A DNA stretch of 64,000 nucleotides from Mytilus californianus (lineage: Eukaryota > Mollusca > Bivalvia > Mytilida > Mytilidae). Under the pieces are notes generated by a model that saw nothing but the letters and a program-made list of their open reading frames with translations, made no database searches and was not told the DNA's origin. The stretch is taken from the NCBI RefSeq assembly GCF_021869535.1, contig NW_026262690.1, forward strand, positions 89,387,995-89,451,994, in the 5' to 3' direction. A program made the position numbers and the translations under genes. Below are positions 44,640-56,200 of this stretch, in pieces (within the stretch, counting starts at the first letter, position 1; the number at the start of each line of letters is the position of its first letter).

Positions 44640-45535
44640 ATAGCAGCTGACACATTTAGTTGACATTCGAATTAAATGAGAATGCGATATATTGCATCGC
44701 CTAAGCGAAACAAATTGTACTGTGGCAAGGTAGTGAATTTTAGACTAAAGCAATTATGCTATTTGTTTCTATAAAAAATGCTCTGAAATTTGAAACAATT
44801 TACAATGAATTGAGGTTTGATTTAACTGGAAACCACAATATTTACCATGAAATTTTACAGCAATAGAATTTTTTAACATTGAGTTATATAATAAAGTTTA
44901 AGGTGCATTACGGAATATGTTTATAATACTGTGACCTCTTTTTGATTTGTTTGTTAAATAAACAAAGTAATGAGATAGAAAATAATTTTTATTATTTCAT
45001 AATCAAGTCCACAGCTTTCTCGTACAAAAAAAAAACAAAAAAACTCGCCCCTTCTTACAACTCTCCCTTTCGTACAATAAATTAAATGCATCTCACGTTC
45101 ACAATTCTCACACTGCGCCCACTTGGTGAAAGTTAAACTATAACTATCTCTAACATGTTTGGGAACATACTACTTGCATACATAACACTTTTCCTCATCT
45201 GTAATTTCGGGCTCTCCTTTTCTATCACACATTCCTCATTTAAATAGACCCGAGAATAGAGTCCACCTGTTCCTGGAATTCATTCATACTGCATACTTGG
45301 TTATTGTTTTCTCTTGCGACTACATTGTCGTCCTCTGACCTTTCTCACAGCTTTCAGTCACACAACAATCTTCCTTCCTAGAATACTTCCAAACATACTC
45401 AGTCGCTATCCTCCCATGAACTATGCAACTAACATCATTCCCTTTTTTCTTTATACTTACCTCTACAACTACACTCTCGATTCCATTCTCGATACCTATA
45501 ACTTTTCCGTCAGCAGCTTCTATCACGCTTCTATA
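44640..45535 (-). pseudogene. Helicase/PHD element, copy 2 (C-terminal part)
   Basis: Minus-strand frames: ATEYVWKYSRKEDCC (parallel to VLEKVKEHSRKYPGNKYCS of copy 3), then TDEEKCYVCK.YVPKHVRDS, TKWAQCENCERD and AFNLLYE, a PHD-like C..C..W..C..C pattern with stops. The tail (GCATTACGGAATA, ATTGAGTTATATAAT at about 44880) resembles the tail of copy 1 near 30960, and a fragment of it recurs at 46310. Confidence 0.5.
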
Positions 45536-45536
45536 G

Positions 45537-45980
45537 TGTCACGGTACTTCTGATTCCTGCCATTGTGTTGTTATGCTGTGGTCATTTTTGTATTCTTGTC
45601 TTTCAATTCTGCTTTGTCTTTATGCCATTGAAATTTTCTTTGTTGACATATTTGTTTGTTTTTATAGTGATTAAGATCATAACACAATGTCGACTGCTGT
45701 ACCCCTATTTTTGACATTTTTACCTATTATGTCTGTTTGTTCTGTTCACCTATTGTTGTCAATATAATGGTATTTCATACAAGTTAGAGGTTAAGCCAGC
45801 TATAAAACCAGGTTTAATCCACCATTTTCTACATAAGGAAATGCCTGTACCAAGTCAGGAATATGACAGTTGTTTTCCATTCGTTAAAAGCTTTTGATTT
45901 TGCCATTTTATAAAGGACTTTCCGTTTTGAATTTCCTTGGAGTTGGTTTTTTTTTTTGTTATTTGACTTTTTTATCCGTA
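45537..45980 (+). repeat. AAGGAAATGCCTGTAC mussel repeat
   Basis: Contains ATAACACAATGTCGACTGCT, ATAAAACCAGGTTTAATCC and TCAGGAATATGACAGTTGTT. Confidence 0.85.
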
Positions 45981-46768
45981 TTAAGGGTTCTTCGGCCACT
46001 TTAGGGCTTTTTTAATGCTATATCGTCAAATTTCCCCATCCGAATCTGAAACGAGGATATTTAATACTCTTCATATTTTTTGGAATAAAAGATGGGATAG
46101 TTTTGAAATTTTATTTTTTTCCCTTTTTTCTTAAATACACACCAAAGATAACCCTTTCAGTGAGTGGGATAAGGTTGTTAATATTTTACCGAAATGGTTT
46201 ATTATACATAATTTCCCTAAAACACTGTCTTACATACTGATCCTCAAAATTCCCCGTCAGTTTCTCTAAAACACTGTCTTATATACTGATATATAATAAA
46301 CTTACATAATATTATACATTGAGTTATATAATAATAAATAAGTGCATTACGGAATAAATCTATTCACTTGACATTTATTTCTCAAATTCTAAAACGCCAC
46401 GCAAAAAATATGGACAGGGCAGTTCTCACTTGCAGAAAAGGGATCCGTTACAGATTGATTTTTCGGACTGGTGAAATACATGGACATTTTCAAATCTCTG
46501 TTTGTCAAATGATAAGGATTTAATAAGTAGGTTGCAGCTTCATGGGTTATTGACTAACTCCATTTTAAGCAATATTGGGAAAACAGCTGTTCTCAACAAA
46601 CGGGAAAAAATGCAGACGGGTTTTTTTTTCAAATGTGGTGAAGACCATGAACACACATTTAGAAAGTTCTGATTTTTCCTGGGTTCTTCATACAACTTCC
46701 GAGACCTCCTTTTTAATTGCTTTTATTTCAATGGAGAAACATTGCACTAGTGCTCTCTGAGTTCCGGA
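45981..46768. other. Upstream region of the Merlin transposase
   Basis: A direct repeat CTAAAACACTGTCTTA.ATACTGAT occurs at about 46217 and 46266. A 61-codon ORF (46575-46760) lies in the place where the N-terminal part of a Merlin protein would be but I see no conserved finger in it. No terminal inverted repeat identified. Confidence 0.4.
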
Positions 46769-47596
46769 TTGGAATATAAATCCACATCAGTTCACTGGGG
46801 GTCTTTCGTAAGAGAGGGGTTTGTAGAATATATTTATAGAAATATGTTTTACATGACATTCGCTGGGGAGGTAGAAATTGATGAAAGTTTATTTGGGACA
46901 AAAGTGAAATACAACAAAGGAAAACCTGTCGGCCATAGGATTTGGATTATTGGGTTAGTTGAACGAGCAACAAATAGGATAATTCTTTATCTAGTAGATA
47001 ACCTTGACTCCGCTACTCTCATACCTATTATGCAAAGACATGTATCTCCTGGAAATATAAAATATTCTGATACTTGGGCTGCATATTTCCCATTAAATCA
47101 GCTAGGTTACCAGCATTTTTCGGTGACTTATAAATTTACTTTTCGACAGACATACAAGAGCATTGAAACTGGTGAAATTGGTCATTGTAACACCAATAGA
47201 ATAGAGGGAGGATGGAAGCATGCTAAAGACCACTTCCGAAGAATAAAGGGTTCAAATACAAAAAAGTTTGAGCAAAGACTTTCTGAAATTATTTGGAGAA
47301 ATTACATACATAGACAAACTATTTATTCTAGCTTCTTTCATCAATTAACTGAGATATTCCCTCTAGATTATGAACCAACATATACGTACTCTACTTCACT
47401 TTTCAAAACATGGACCCCGCCATTAAAAGAAGTAGAAAGCAACCATCAGGTTACAATTGTGCAAGACAGTGACGCTAAATCAGACGGGGAAACATCAGAA
47501 AATGAGACAGACCCCGTTGCCTCATCTTCTAGTGTACCCCTAGCAGCATCTGAGTTCTTGATGAACAAGTTGCAGTCCCTTCAAACATCAACATGA
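46769..47596 (+). CDS. Merlin (IS1016/ISXO2-like) DDE transposase, apparently open
   Basis: A single open frame of 275 codons. Merlin transposases are animal relatives of bacterial IS1016 and move DNA by cut and paste. D38 in GEVEIDESLFGTKVKYNKGK, D101 in IKYSDTWAAYFPL and E146 in NTNRIEGGWKHAKDHFRR give the DDE triad in the usual context; HRIWIIGLVERATNRIILYL lies between. The C-terminal 60 residues are acidic and Ser-rich. Start: ATG after a run of stops; the N-terminal zinc-binding/HTH part of complete Merlin proteins (about 100 residues) is not in this frame, so the gene may start in an upstream exon or be truncated. Core has no stop or frameshift, unlike all other mobile genes here. Confidence 0.8.
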   Translation: MEYKSTSVHWGSFVREGFVEYIYRNMFYMTFAGEVEIDESLFGTKVKYNKGKPVGHRIWIIGLVERATNRIILYLVDNLDSATLIPIMQRHVSPGNIKYSDTWAAYFPLNQLGYQHFSVTYKFTFRQTYKSIETGEIGHCNTNRIEGGWKHAKDHFRRIKGSNTKKFEQRLSEIIWRNYIHRQTIYSSFFHQLTEIFPLDYEPTYTYSTSLFKTWTPPLKEVESNHQVTIVQDSDAKSDGETSENETDPVASSSSVPLAASEFLMNKLQSLQTST

Positions 47597-47728
47597 ATCC
47601 TGCTAAGAAACACAGTTCAAGAAACTCTTTATTTGATTTAGCATCATTAGACAATGTAAAGAAGATGAGATAAATCTCTTTACATAACGTTGTATCTAAT
47701 ATTTTGAAATTGTTAAACTTGTATAAAA

Positions 47729-48103
47729 ATGCCATCCACTCCTAGACGTACAAGAAAACCAGTGATCTTTGAATTATGGAGGGATATACAAGACATAGTT
47801 GGAAGTGCCAGAAAATGGCCATATAGAATCCGGTCATACTTTTTAACAAGACATTTACAGCATTGGGAGAGAATTTTGGTGGCAGCATTTGTGTATGTAA
47901 ATGGCCTCAATCCCGAGGTATTCATAGAGTGGGTGCAACTAATGCATTTATGTATAGATCGTGCTGCAGTCAACCATTTTCAAGCTCTCTTTTGTTTATT
48001 TGACAGTGTAAACTATAGGTTGTACGCCTTCAATGTTACTACTGGACGGTATGAATATTTGAATGGGGAGGTGCATCATTACGGTTCTACTCGTAAAAGG
48101 TAA
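47729..48103 (+). CDS. Companion ORF downstream of the Merlin transposase, unknown function
   Basis: 124 codons, ATG 132 bases after the transposase stop, same strand. Basic N-terminus (MPSTPRRTRKP), then KWPYRIRSYFLTRHLQHWER, a mixed helical middle (AAFVYVNGLNPEVFIEWVQL) and an aromatic C-terminus (LYAFNVTTGRYEYLNG). Composition and lack of stops are those of a real protein. I have a vague memory of similar uncharacterised bivalve proteins but cannot name a family. It could be a second protein of the element, an adjacent host gene, or a separate element's ORF. Confidence 0.55.
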   Translation: MPSTPRRTRKPVIFELWRDIQDIVGSARKWPYRIRSYFLTRHLQHWERILVAAFVYVNGLNPEVFIEWVQLMHLCIDRAAVNHFQALFCLFDSVNYRLYAFNVTTGRYEYLNGEVHHYGSTRKR

Positions 48104-48862
48104 AATGTAAATAAAACTACATTTACTCTCAAAATGTGATTCATTCCGTTCCAATACCATGTTAATTAAAGTTATCGGTCCATTTATATGAGTACAGATA
48201 GGGAACCCTTTATTACTCTCAGGTAAATGAAGAAGATTACAGTTTTGTAAATACGTTGGTTTAGTTTTCCGTTAGAGTTTCGCATGTTATCTGAGGTGAT
48301 GCTGTTTGTACAATAATGGATGTTCTACCCAATATGATTGTGTTTAAATATTGGACATTGTTACTTCACTGGATAACAAGATAAAAGGTATTTAAAACAT
48401 TGTATATGTTTATATCACCATCCCAATTTCACCAACACTCTTTTTTCTCAGTGCAGTTTGTTACTTTGTCACTCACAATATCATCATACTTGCAATATTT
48501 ATTAGGCTTGCTCTTCGTCTGTTGATACAATAATAAATGACGTTTATTTCATGTATGTAAAGACCTATAAACTTTGTTTAATTCTACATTGCCAAGCTTG
48601 ATGCCTCTTTATTGATTCGTTATCAATGTTAGTCTGAATATACAATCTTGCAGCAAACAAACAGCAGAAGGTCTGGCTGGGGTTTACAGAATAGAGAATA
48701 TTGGCCGAAAAAAATGAATAGAGTAAAATTACCAATGACACATCAAGAAAAGAGAATAACGGAGTGCGAAAGTATAAAGAATAACTGTAGAATATAAAAG
48801 ATTAACGTAGTACAATACTGATTACAGAAATAAACCATGTTTCTAATAAAGGAATCATGTTA
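48104..48862. other. AT-rich interval, nothing recognised
   Basis: No ORF, exon or family repeat seen between the companion ORF and copy 3 of the PHD element. Confidence 0.4.
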
Positions 48863-50630
48863 TTACAGATACATCTAACAGTAAAATAATTGTTACCAAT
48901 GTGTATAATTTTGATTTCTTTCAATCAAACCTAATGCTTTTTCCCTTTGTTTATCAAATATAGAAAAGAGATTAAAATGATTTTTAATGTTTTATTATCA
49001 ATTACTCCACACTTTGCTCACTTTAAACACACGAACATGTTTACCCTTTCTTACAGCTCTAACTTTCGTACAATAAATTAAATGCATGCAACGCTTACAT
49101 TGCGCACACTTCTAAAAATTAACCTGTTCTAGGAACAAACTTCTTGCACATACAACACTCTTCCTCTTCTGTATTTCTGAACTCACTTTCATGATCTTTC
49201 ACATACTACTCATGGACATAAATAGGCCCGAGTCCATATGTTCTTGGCTGCTGGGAATCACTCATGTTGCATACATAAGCATTTTTATCTCTCCAATGGA
49301 TCGCCCTTCCTCTTGCATCTACCTTGTTCACTATGACTTTTATCGCTACCTTTGTTGAGCTTTTACGCACAGAACAATATTTATTCCCTGGGTATTTTCT
49401 TGAATGCTCTTTCACCTTCTCTAACACCTCATCCGCAGTCACTGTCCGCCCACTAATAATGTCCCTCAACATCTTGATTTTCTTCTCCCCTTTTACCCTC
49501 TTGATGGCTAAAACTTTCTGTACATTTCTGATGTCACAAAGCTTATCATTCAGTGACAGTAGAAGTCGATTATTTAATAGCGTCATTCACGTCGACACCA
49601 GATGCTAAATTTATGTCCCTTTCCAATATATCCCCATTTTTCAGTGGCAGTCAGGATTTCCCGAATTTGTATAGATTGACATTAAAGACAACACTTGTTA
49701 ATTACCTCAAAGTTATTGTTTTGTTGATCTACAAGTTCCGCCATCAAGCTTGGCGTATTCGTGACATCTATACAATGAAAATAGAACAGTGAAGTACAAA
49801 CATTGTTACAATTATGCGTTTAGCCGAAGTCGTGTCCATGTTGTCTGTGGTATAATTGTTCCAAGTCATTGGGGATTATATAGAAAACTGGAGGTTTTTA
49901 CCAGCTCATCTTTCTTGTCGCTTCAATTAGTGGTTTCGATGTTTTGACCTATCTGTAAGATTGCGCGGGTTTGTTTCTTTTCTTTTTTTTTTTTTTTTTT
50001 CTTTTCTCTCTCTTCTGTAATTATCCCTTTTGTATCATTTATTTCATGATCCGTTTTCATGTGCTGTTTTGCTGATAAATTGCTTGTTATACCATGAACA
50101 CAAATAACGTACGTATCACAGTTCAGTTGCGTGCCGACTGGTAATACATGCGGAGGCTTCCAATGTTACTGTAATTTTTGTGCATTTCGACAATTTAATG
50201 ATACGGGTTCTCGTTGTGGTCTTCGTTCTTATCTTGAGTCTCTTCGATGATTACGTGTTTACATAATGAATGAACACTTCTATTGTTCTTAATATTATAT
50301 TGACGTTGACAACCGTTGTCTATTGCAAGTGGCAGATATCCAATCGTTCAACTAAATCCGGTTTAGAATTACTAACATCAGTTGCTTTTGGTCATTTTTT
50401 GCGAGTCCAGCATTGTAAATGCTTATTAATATGCTTTCAAACATTTCTATTTGCTCTTTTTAGCATATTTCCTGAGTTCACCTGAAATGACTTCGTACAT
50501 GAATATTAAGATGAATATTTGAGAAACACCATAATCAAAATGCATGCAGTGAATATAACTAGTATGGTAGAACTATGCCAAAGTTTTATTTACAATGAGT
50601 TATTGGATTTGAAATATGAAACATTGGTAA
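48863..50630 (-). mobile_element. Helicase/PHD element, copy 3
   Basis: Starts TTACAGATACATCTAACAG like copy 1 and ends in the flank shared with copy 1 (50200-50630). Instead of the helicase exon it shows a small exon at about 49703-49763. A pyrimidine run with T20 lies at about 49980-50005. Confidence 0.5.
49206..49650 (-). pseudogene. C-terminal exon of the PHD-type protein, copy 3, best preserved
   Basis: The 126-codon frame reads DKLCDIRNVQKVLAIKRVKG, GRTVTADEVLEKVKEHSRKY, VIVNKVDARGRAIHWRDKNA and YVCNMSDSQQPRTYGLGPIY, then a stop at 49206. Behind it the same frame shows FRNTEEEECC.CKKFVPRT, the first half of a PHD-like finger. Just upstream, a block (DILERDINLASGVDVNDAI) sits one frame off, so an indel lies near 49570. 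A small exon at about 49703-49763 (TTGTATAG| .. TTTGAG|GTAATT, reading SLMAELVDQQNNNFE) fits as the preceding exon. Function unknown; copy 1 suggests a link with a RecQ-like helicase. Confidence 0.5.
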
Positions 50631-50840
50631 TTCCGATGGTATTAAAATAAGCAAATGTGTACCTTAATCTGAAGAGCTCAGCCTTACAAAACAAGATCTG
50701 GAGCATTGCATTTACAATTAACAAAACATTTTATTGGATTAGAAAGGAAACCTTGGGGTGTGACTCTTGAATATATTTAATTTTTTAATATTTCCACCAT
50801 TGATTTGATATATGACTGGGGATTAGAACTATGGTAAAAC

Positions 50841-51000
50841 CTTTTGCAAAGTGGGGCGTCCGTTTGGTTGTGCGGGATGTACAAGTACGCAACCACGTCC
50901 GTTCAGAATGGGGACGTTAAATCCAATGCCTTGTGTAAAGAGAGTGCGACGCTCTCTGTACGTTAAGAAACAGCCACTGAACGTTAAGCAACCATCAATA
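50841..51000 (-). repeat. Reverse copy of the GCTTAACGTCC repeat family
   Basis: GGGGCGTCCGTTTGGTTG.., complement of the far end of the family seen at 43842-44186. Confidence 0.7.
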
Positions 51001-51130
51001 ATCTGCTAAAAAAAACTTGTTGAATATGCTCTTATTTAGCAAAGATATGGATGAAATGCTATATGTGGCTTTTTATTGGATAACAGATATCCTTCATCTG
51101 TATGATTATGATGTGAAATAAATCATATCA

Positions 51131-51585
51131 AAGAGGGACGAAAGATACCAGAGGGACAGTCAAACTCATAGATCGAAAACAAACTGACAACGCCATGGTC
51201 AAAAATTAAAAGACAAACAGACAAATAATAGTACAGATGACACAACATAGAAAACCAAAAACTAAGCAACACGAACCCCACCAAAAACTTGGGGTGATCT
51301 CAGGTGCTCCGGAAGGGTAAGCAGATCCTGCTCCACATGTGGCACCCGCCGTGTTGCTTATGTTGTTACAAATCCGGTAAATAGTCTAATTCGGTAAGTC
51401 ACATTCGATCTATCAATCACCCCCAGTTTTTGGTGGGGTTCGTGTTGCTTAGTCTTTAGTTTCTATGTTGTGTCATCTGTACTATTATTTGTCTGTTTGT
51501 CTTTTTATTTTTGGCCATAGCGTTGTCAGTTTGTTTTCGATCTATGAGTTTGACTGTTCCTCTGGTATCTTTCGTCCCTCTTCTA
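51131..51585. repeat. Large fold-back of the CCAAAGGGAC repeat
   Basis: Left arm 51131-51297 and right arm 51419-51585 are nearly perfect reverse complements of about 165 bases; the spacer of about 120 bases is the remaining part of the repeat family. Such an arrangement would make a very stable RNA hairpin. Confidence 0.9.
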
Positions 51586-52607
51586 TTCTGATTTACCTAT
51601 TACAATCTTGAAATTTATACAATTAAAACCGAAAACAAACGCTTGTACAGTTCTTAAATTAAAAAAAGACGTAGGTTATATAGCTATTTTCCACAGAGAC
51701 TGCATAGATATGCTTCAAATAAAAAAAGTAATGTGCGATATGAACTGGTACAAGATGTTGCAACAACGCGTGCTTGGAAATACATTCCCAATGAACAGCA
51801 CTGACCGATCTAAGCTGGTATAATATTTCAAATTTGACAACGGTAAAGTAGTTACAACAGAGGCTGCTAAACATCCCAAATAAATAGCAGTTTGATAATG
51901 ATTTAAAAAAAATAATAATAAATTTTGACAAAGGTTAAGTAATTGAACGTGGCTGCGTACTAGTACATCCCAAATGAATAGAACCCTGCGATTTAAACTG
52001 GTATAATTCAAGAATTTTAGAGACGTTTTATATATATTATATATATATGTATAACGTCTAGATATTAGTCAACGATCTTTCTTACGAGGGCGCTGGATCG
52101 TTACGAGTAAAGATACATGTACACAATAAATAAATTATATAAACGCCTAAAAAGTGTACAAAACAACACCAATATTTAAAAAAAGGAAACATTAAATGTA
52201 ATTATCTATAAATGTTTCGGATAACAGTATATATATATAATGTGGATAATAGTAGGTCGATCTTGAAATTGAATTTAAATTCAGAATAGCTAATATTGAA
52301 CGATAGCAGTACATAAAATTGAATACTACCTTTTTTCTAGTTTCTCTCCAAAGTTTAAACTTTCTTTTCTTTGTTCAACCGTTTGTTTCTCTGATCTTTC
52401 ATTATACCTAAACTACCAAAAATTTACTTCCACTTTTCTTGTAATTTTCTTCCATCTTTTAAATCAGAAATGAACGGCTACATGATAAAATTGTAATGTT
52501 GTACTTTTGGTTAATTTAGCTTTTACATATATTTGTACAGCAACTTTTTTTTATATTCAGTACACATTTGTTCAGCATTGTTACAGTACTGTAAATGTAC
52601 TGTTTTT
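51586..52607. other. No gene seen
   Basis: Some near-repeats (TGGTACAA..GTTGCAACAACGCG and complements at 51745-52010), otherwise AT-rich. ORFs here are chance. Confidence 0.4.
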
Positions 52608-53012
52608 ATGCCCCGCCTACGATAGTAGTAGGGATATTATGTTTTCTGGTCTGTGCGTCCGTTTGTCCGTCTGTCGCGTATCAGGTTAAAGTTTTTGGTC
52701 AAGGTAGTTTATGATGAAGTTATAGTTGCATCAACTTGTAACTTTGCATACATAGTCATTTTGAATGGAACTGTCTAAAAACTATGGCAAATTTGGGTTT
52801 TGGTCCAAAGTTTACGGTTGATTGTGTGAAAGCTTTTTTTGATGAAGTTGAAGTCCAATTAACTTGAAACTTAGTACACATGTTCCATATGATATGATCT
52901 TTCTAATTTTAATGCCAAATTAGAATTTTTACCCCAATTTCACGATCCACTGAACATAGAAAAAGATAGTGCGAATGGGGCATCCGTGTACTATGGACAC
53001 ATTCTTGTTTAT
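52608..53012 (+). repeat. GCCCCGCCTACGATAG mollusc repeat
   Basis: Near full copy: ATGCCCCGCCTACGATAGT.., GTCCGTTTGTCCGTCTGTC, GGTTAAAGTTTTTGGTCAAG, ACATGTTCCATATGATATGA and GGACACATTCTTGTTT. Confidence 0.85.
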
Positions 53013-53040
53013 CAGTGTGTTTCGTATTTATTTTGCTAAT

Positions 53041-54250
53041 GAACTTTTGGCGTGGCTAGGTATTTATACATCCCGCCATTGTACTATAGTCATTTTTGCT
53101 TATGTACTTTGTCTATAGAGTGTCTATATGCCATTTTGTTTTTCATTGTAGAAATAGTTATTTGTATTTATAGTGATTAAGATTATAACACAATGTCGAC
53201 TGCTGTACTCCCATTCTTGACATATTTACCTTTTTTGTATATTTGTTTTGCTCGCACATTGTTGTCAATACAAGGGAATTCTATAAGACTGTCATACAAG
53301 TGAGAGGTTTAGCTAGCTATAAAACCAGGTATTAACCACCATTTCCACTTTAGTAGCAATATACCAACTTAACCTGCATATGGGATATACATATCCCAAC
53401 TCATTCGGCATTCAAGAACGTGCAGCTGCTACTCAGACTTTATAAAACGTCACCAGTGTCAGCAGAAAGTTGATGAACCAGGGTTATGTCAAAGAACGTC
53501 TCGTCCTTTTTTCTAAAAAAGTTCATCAGAAGATACCAAGACCATGTTGATAAATATTCCATATCAATTTCACAAATTATACATGATGGTCTTGAAGTAT
53601 AGATTCTAGGTACTGATGTTGTTTATCGTCTTAATTACGTGTTATAGTGTTCTATTATTTTTGTTTGTAAATTATTACCTTTACTGTTTAGTCCATTTTT
53701 GGTAATAGCCCTTTGTCGTGGCTCGGTACTTAAACATCCCGTTATTGTGCTATGGTCAATTTTTGTAATATTATCTTTCATTTTTGCTTTTGTGATTTGT
53801 TTTTTTGCCATTTTGTTTTTCTTTGTTGACATATTTGTTAGTTTTTATAGTGATTCAGATTATAACACAATGTTCACTGCTGTACCCTTTTTTTTTGACA
53901 TTTGTCACATATTGTTGTCAAAATAATGGAATTTTATGCGACTGTCATACAAGTGAGAGGTTTAGCTAGCTATAAAACTAGGTTTAATCCTCCATTTTCT
54001 ACATAAGGAAATGCCTGTACTAAGTCAGGAATATGACAGTTGTTTTCCATTCGTTTGAGCTTTTGATAAGGGTCTTTCCGTTATGAATTTTCCTTATAGT
54101 TCGGTATTTTTGTTATTTTACTTTTTTCTACATAAGGAAATGCCTGTACTAAGTCAGGAATATAACAGTTGTTTTCCATTCGTTTGAGCTTTTGATTTTG
54201 CCTTTTAATAAAGGACTTTCACTTTTGAGTTTTCCTTGGAGTTCGGGTTT
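53041..54250 (+). repeat. Three copies of the AAGGAAATGCCTGTAC mussel repeat
   Basis: 53041-53350 partial; 53693-54120 nearly complete; 54121-54250 a tandem copy of the end (129-base period, units starting 53999 and 54128). Confidence 0.85.
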
Positions 54251-54883
54251 TTTGTTATTTTTCATGTTTTAAATTGGACACACTAGGGCAAATGCATATT
54301 TAAAGTACATGTATGTATATTTATTTTCTTTTGCATATATTTCATAGTGTATTTTTTTAATGTTTGTTAGAATGGATTTTGTATCTTTTTTGTATTTCTT
54401 GGTATTGATCAAATATTTAGATTTTAAACCAATAAATCTTGTCATTACAGACTTGAAAATTTAAATGTTAATATCTTTTTCAAACAGTTTAACAATATAC
54501 CAACTCGTCGTTAGCAAAAGAAAAAAAAATACAAATTCGTATCAGAATAGTTTGTAAATGAGAAGTAAATTGCAACGAGGAAAATCAGTTTTTGGAACTT
54601 TATATAATCTCTGCTATTTATATGTCCTTTGTGATGAATAGAATGATTTAAAACACTTCTTTTTTTATTTGAGTATTTTATTGTTCTCCATTATGAAATC
54701 GGTCATCCTTCCTTGAGAAAGCCTTGTACAAGGATATTTTTCTGGGTTGGTCTTTGCTTTCAATGGAATGAAACAATTTCCTTACTTTCACCCATACGAT
54801 TTTCTTTTCAACCCCTCTTCTGAGAACAATTCTCTTAAAGAAAATTAAAACACCAAATAACATTAGGTCAATTAAACTTTTAC

Positions 54884-55090
54884 GTGTTTCCCCTTTTGTG
54901 TCAATGGAATGAACAATTTCCTCACTTTCACCCAGCAGATTTACCCAAGAAATGGCTAACTCAAACTGAAAGATATGAACATTTTATTGAACAGCTTGTT
55001 CTTGCATTTGGTAACTGCCCAAAGAGGAATATGTGTATGTGTGGATTTTATCGGTTTTTGTTTTTTGTTTATTTCATTTACATAATTTAG
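54884..55090 (+). CDS. Short ORF, possible exon, unknown
   Basis: Codons 8-52 have protein-like composition (WNEQFPHFHPADLPKKWLTQ, YEHFIEQLVLAFGNCPKR), then runs into low-complexity sequence. A related stretch (TCAATGGAATGAAACAATTTCC) lies 140 bases upstream at 54761. No clear splice sites, no family recognised. Confidence 0.25.
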   Translation: MFPLLCQWNEQFPHFHPADLPKKWLTQTERYEHFIEQLVLAFGNCPKRNMCMCGFYRFLFFVYFIYII

Positions 55091-55566
55091 GTCGTTCATT
55101 TTGTTCGAATGACGAGCTTATTTGTGTTGCCAACAGTAACAGACGATAAAGGACGAACCACTGCATATTCTGTAGTTGAAGACTAATTAGCTTTACATTA
55201 TATACTCAGGCCTTTCAAAATATCAGACATGAAAAATGATCAATGTAAACATTTATATTTTGAAAAACTATTCAATATACCTTGAGCATTTGCTCTTTTT
55301 TCTAATGGATCATGTTGCTGTGTTCATACGTTGTGTGTTGGTCCACCTTCAGGCCTATGATGTTATTACAGCCCTACAAATAATTTGAAATTTTAGCTTT
55401 TTTGTTTAAAATATTGTGCTTTGATTTTTTGTTTTTTATTATTTGCATGGTTAAAACTAATAATTTTCTGTTAAATTTTTATGCAATTGCTGATATAATT
55501 ATGATTCTTTGATGATATTTATTAACATAGCCTGTTCTTAAAGTACTAGCAATTTTAATCACGTAC

Positions 55567-55724
55567 CTGATCAATAATATCAAATATGCAAATGGATAGG
55601 TTGAAATACGCCATGAAGTAAATGTTGCGCATAGCTGCTGTTTCCTGATGTCTCGGACTTTGGGCAGTCTGTAACTGTTGACTTACATCTAATAGTTTCT
55701 CTGAAGCAGCATGTCTGTTTTCAC
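55567..55724 (-). CDS. Host gene exon B, minus strand
   Basis: Bordered by TTCTATTTCAG| and GATCAG|GTACGT, both strong. Open in one phase for 52 codons: ENRHAASEKLLDVSQQLQTA, then AAMRNIYFMAYFNLSICIFD. It follows exon A with matching phase (exon A ends with one base of a codon, exon B starts with two). Helical, likely cytosolic; family not recognised. The continuation downstream was not found in the window below 55560. Confidence 0.5.
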
Positions 55725-55750
55725 CTGAAATAGAATAGACATATTTTAGC

Positions 55751-55882
55751 TTACTATGCGGTATAGGTTTAACTCATTGTGGAAGGTCGTATAGTGATCA
55801 AAAATTACATCCACACCATTTTAACTCTGGTGGATAGTTGTCACATTGGCAATCATACCGGATTACCTCATCTCCTTATTCG
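55751..55882 (+). repeat. Mussel repeat in the intron between exons A and B
   Basis: TATGCGGTATAGGTTTAACTC..GGTGGATAGTTGTCACATTGG, reverse orientation of the 11168 family. Confidence 0.7.
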
Positions 55883-55995
55883 TATCAGTTATAACGTTTC
55901 ATGAAGATCATGATCAGATTTAAAAAAAAAATCTTGACATAAAAACATTATATTTATTCAGATTTACATCATCAAAAGAAATATTGAACAAGTAC

Positions 55996-56200
55996 CTTTT
56001 CCACCTTCATGCTTTGAAATATTTTTCAATTCGGTACATCCCGGTTCAACTAAAAACACATTTAAGTCCTGAGCACGTTGGCTAATGGCGCAGTATTTTG
56101 GTGTCCCAATAATCAAAGTTTTATCAACATCAGCTGGTCGAATTTCGTCTTCTAAAAGTTTATCTGATATTGAATCCCGTTTTGTTCAATTTGAAGGGCT
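55996..56200 (-). CDS. Host gene exon A, minus strand
   Basis: Ends GGAAAAG|GTACTT. The acceptor is probably TTTAATTCAG| at 56201. In the phase that fits exon B it is open for 63 codons: LLEDEIRPADVDKTLIIGTP, KYCAISQRAQDLNVFLVEPG, ELKNISKHEGGKG. A TGA lies five codons after the acceptor in this phase; either a later acceptor (ATATCAG| near 56164) is used, or the exon is damaged. No in-frame ATG, so upstream exons must exist. Family not recognised. Confidence 0.45.

Noticed and set aside
52507..52689. Short ORF at the start of the GCCCCGCC repeat
   Set aside because: Repeat-derived; no codon constraint visible.
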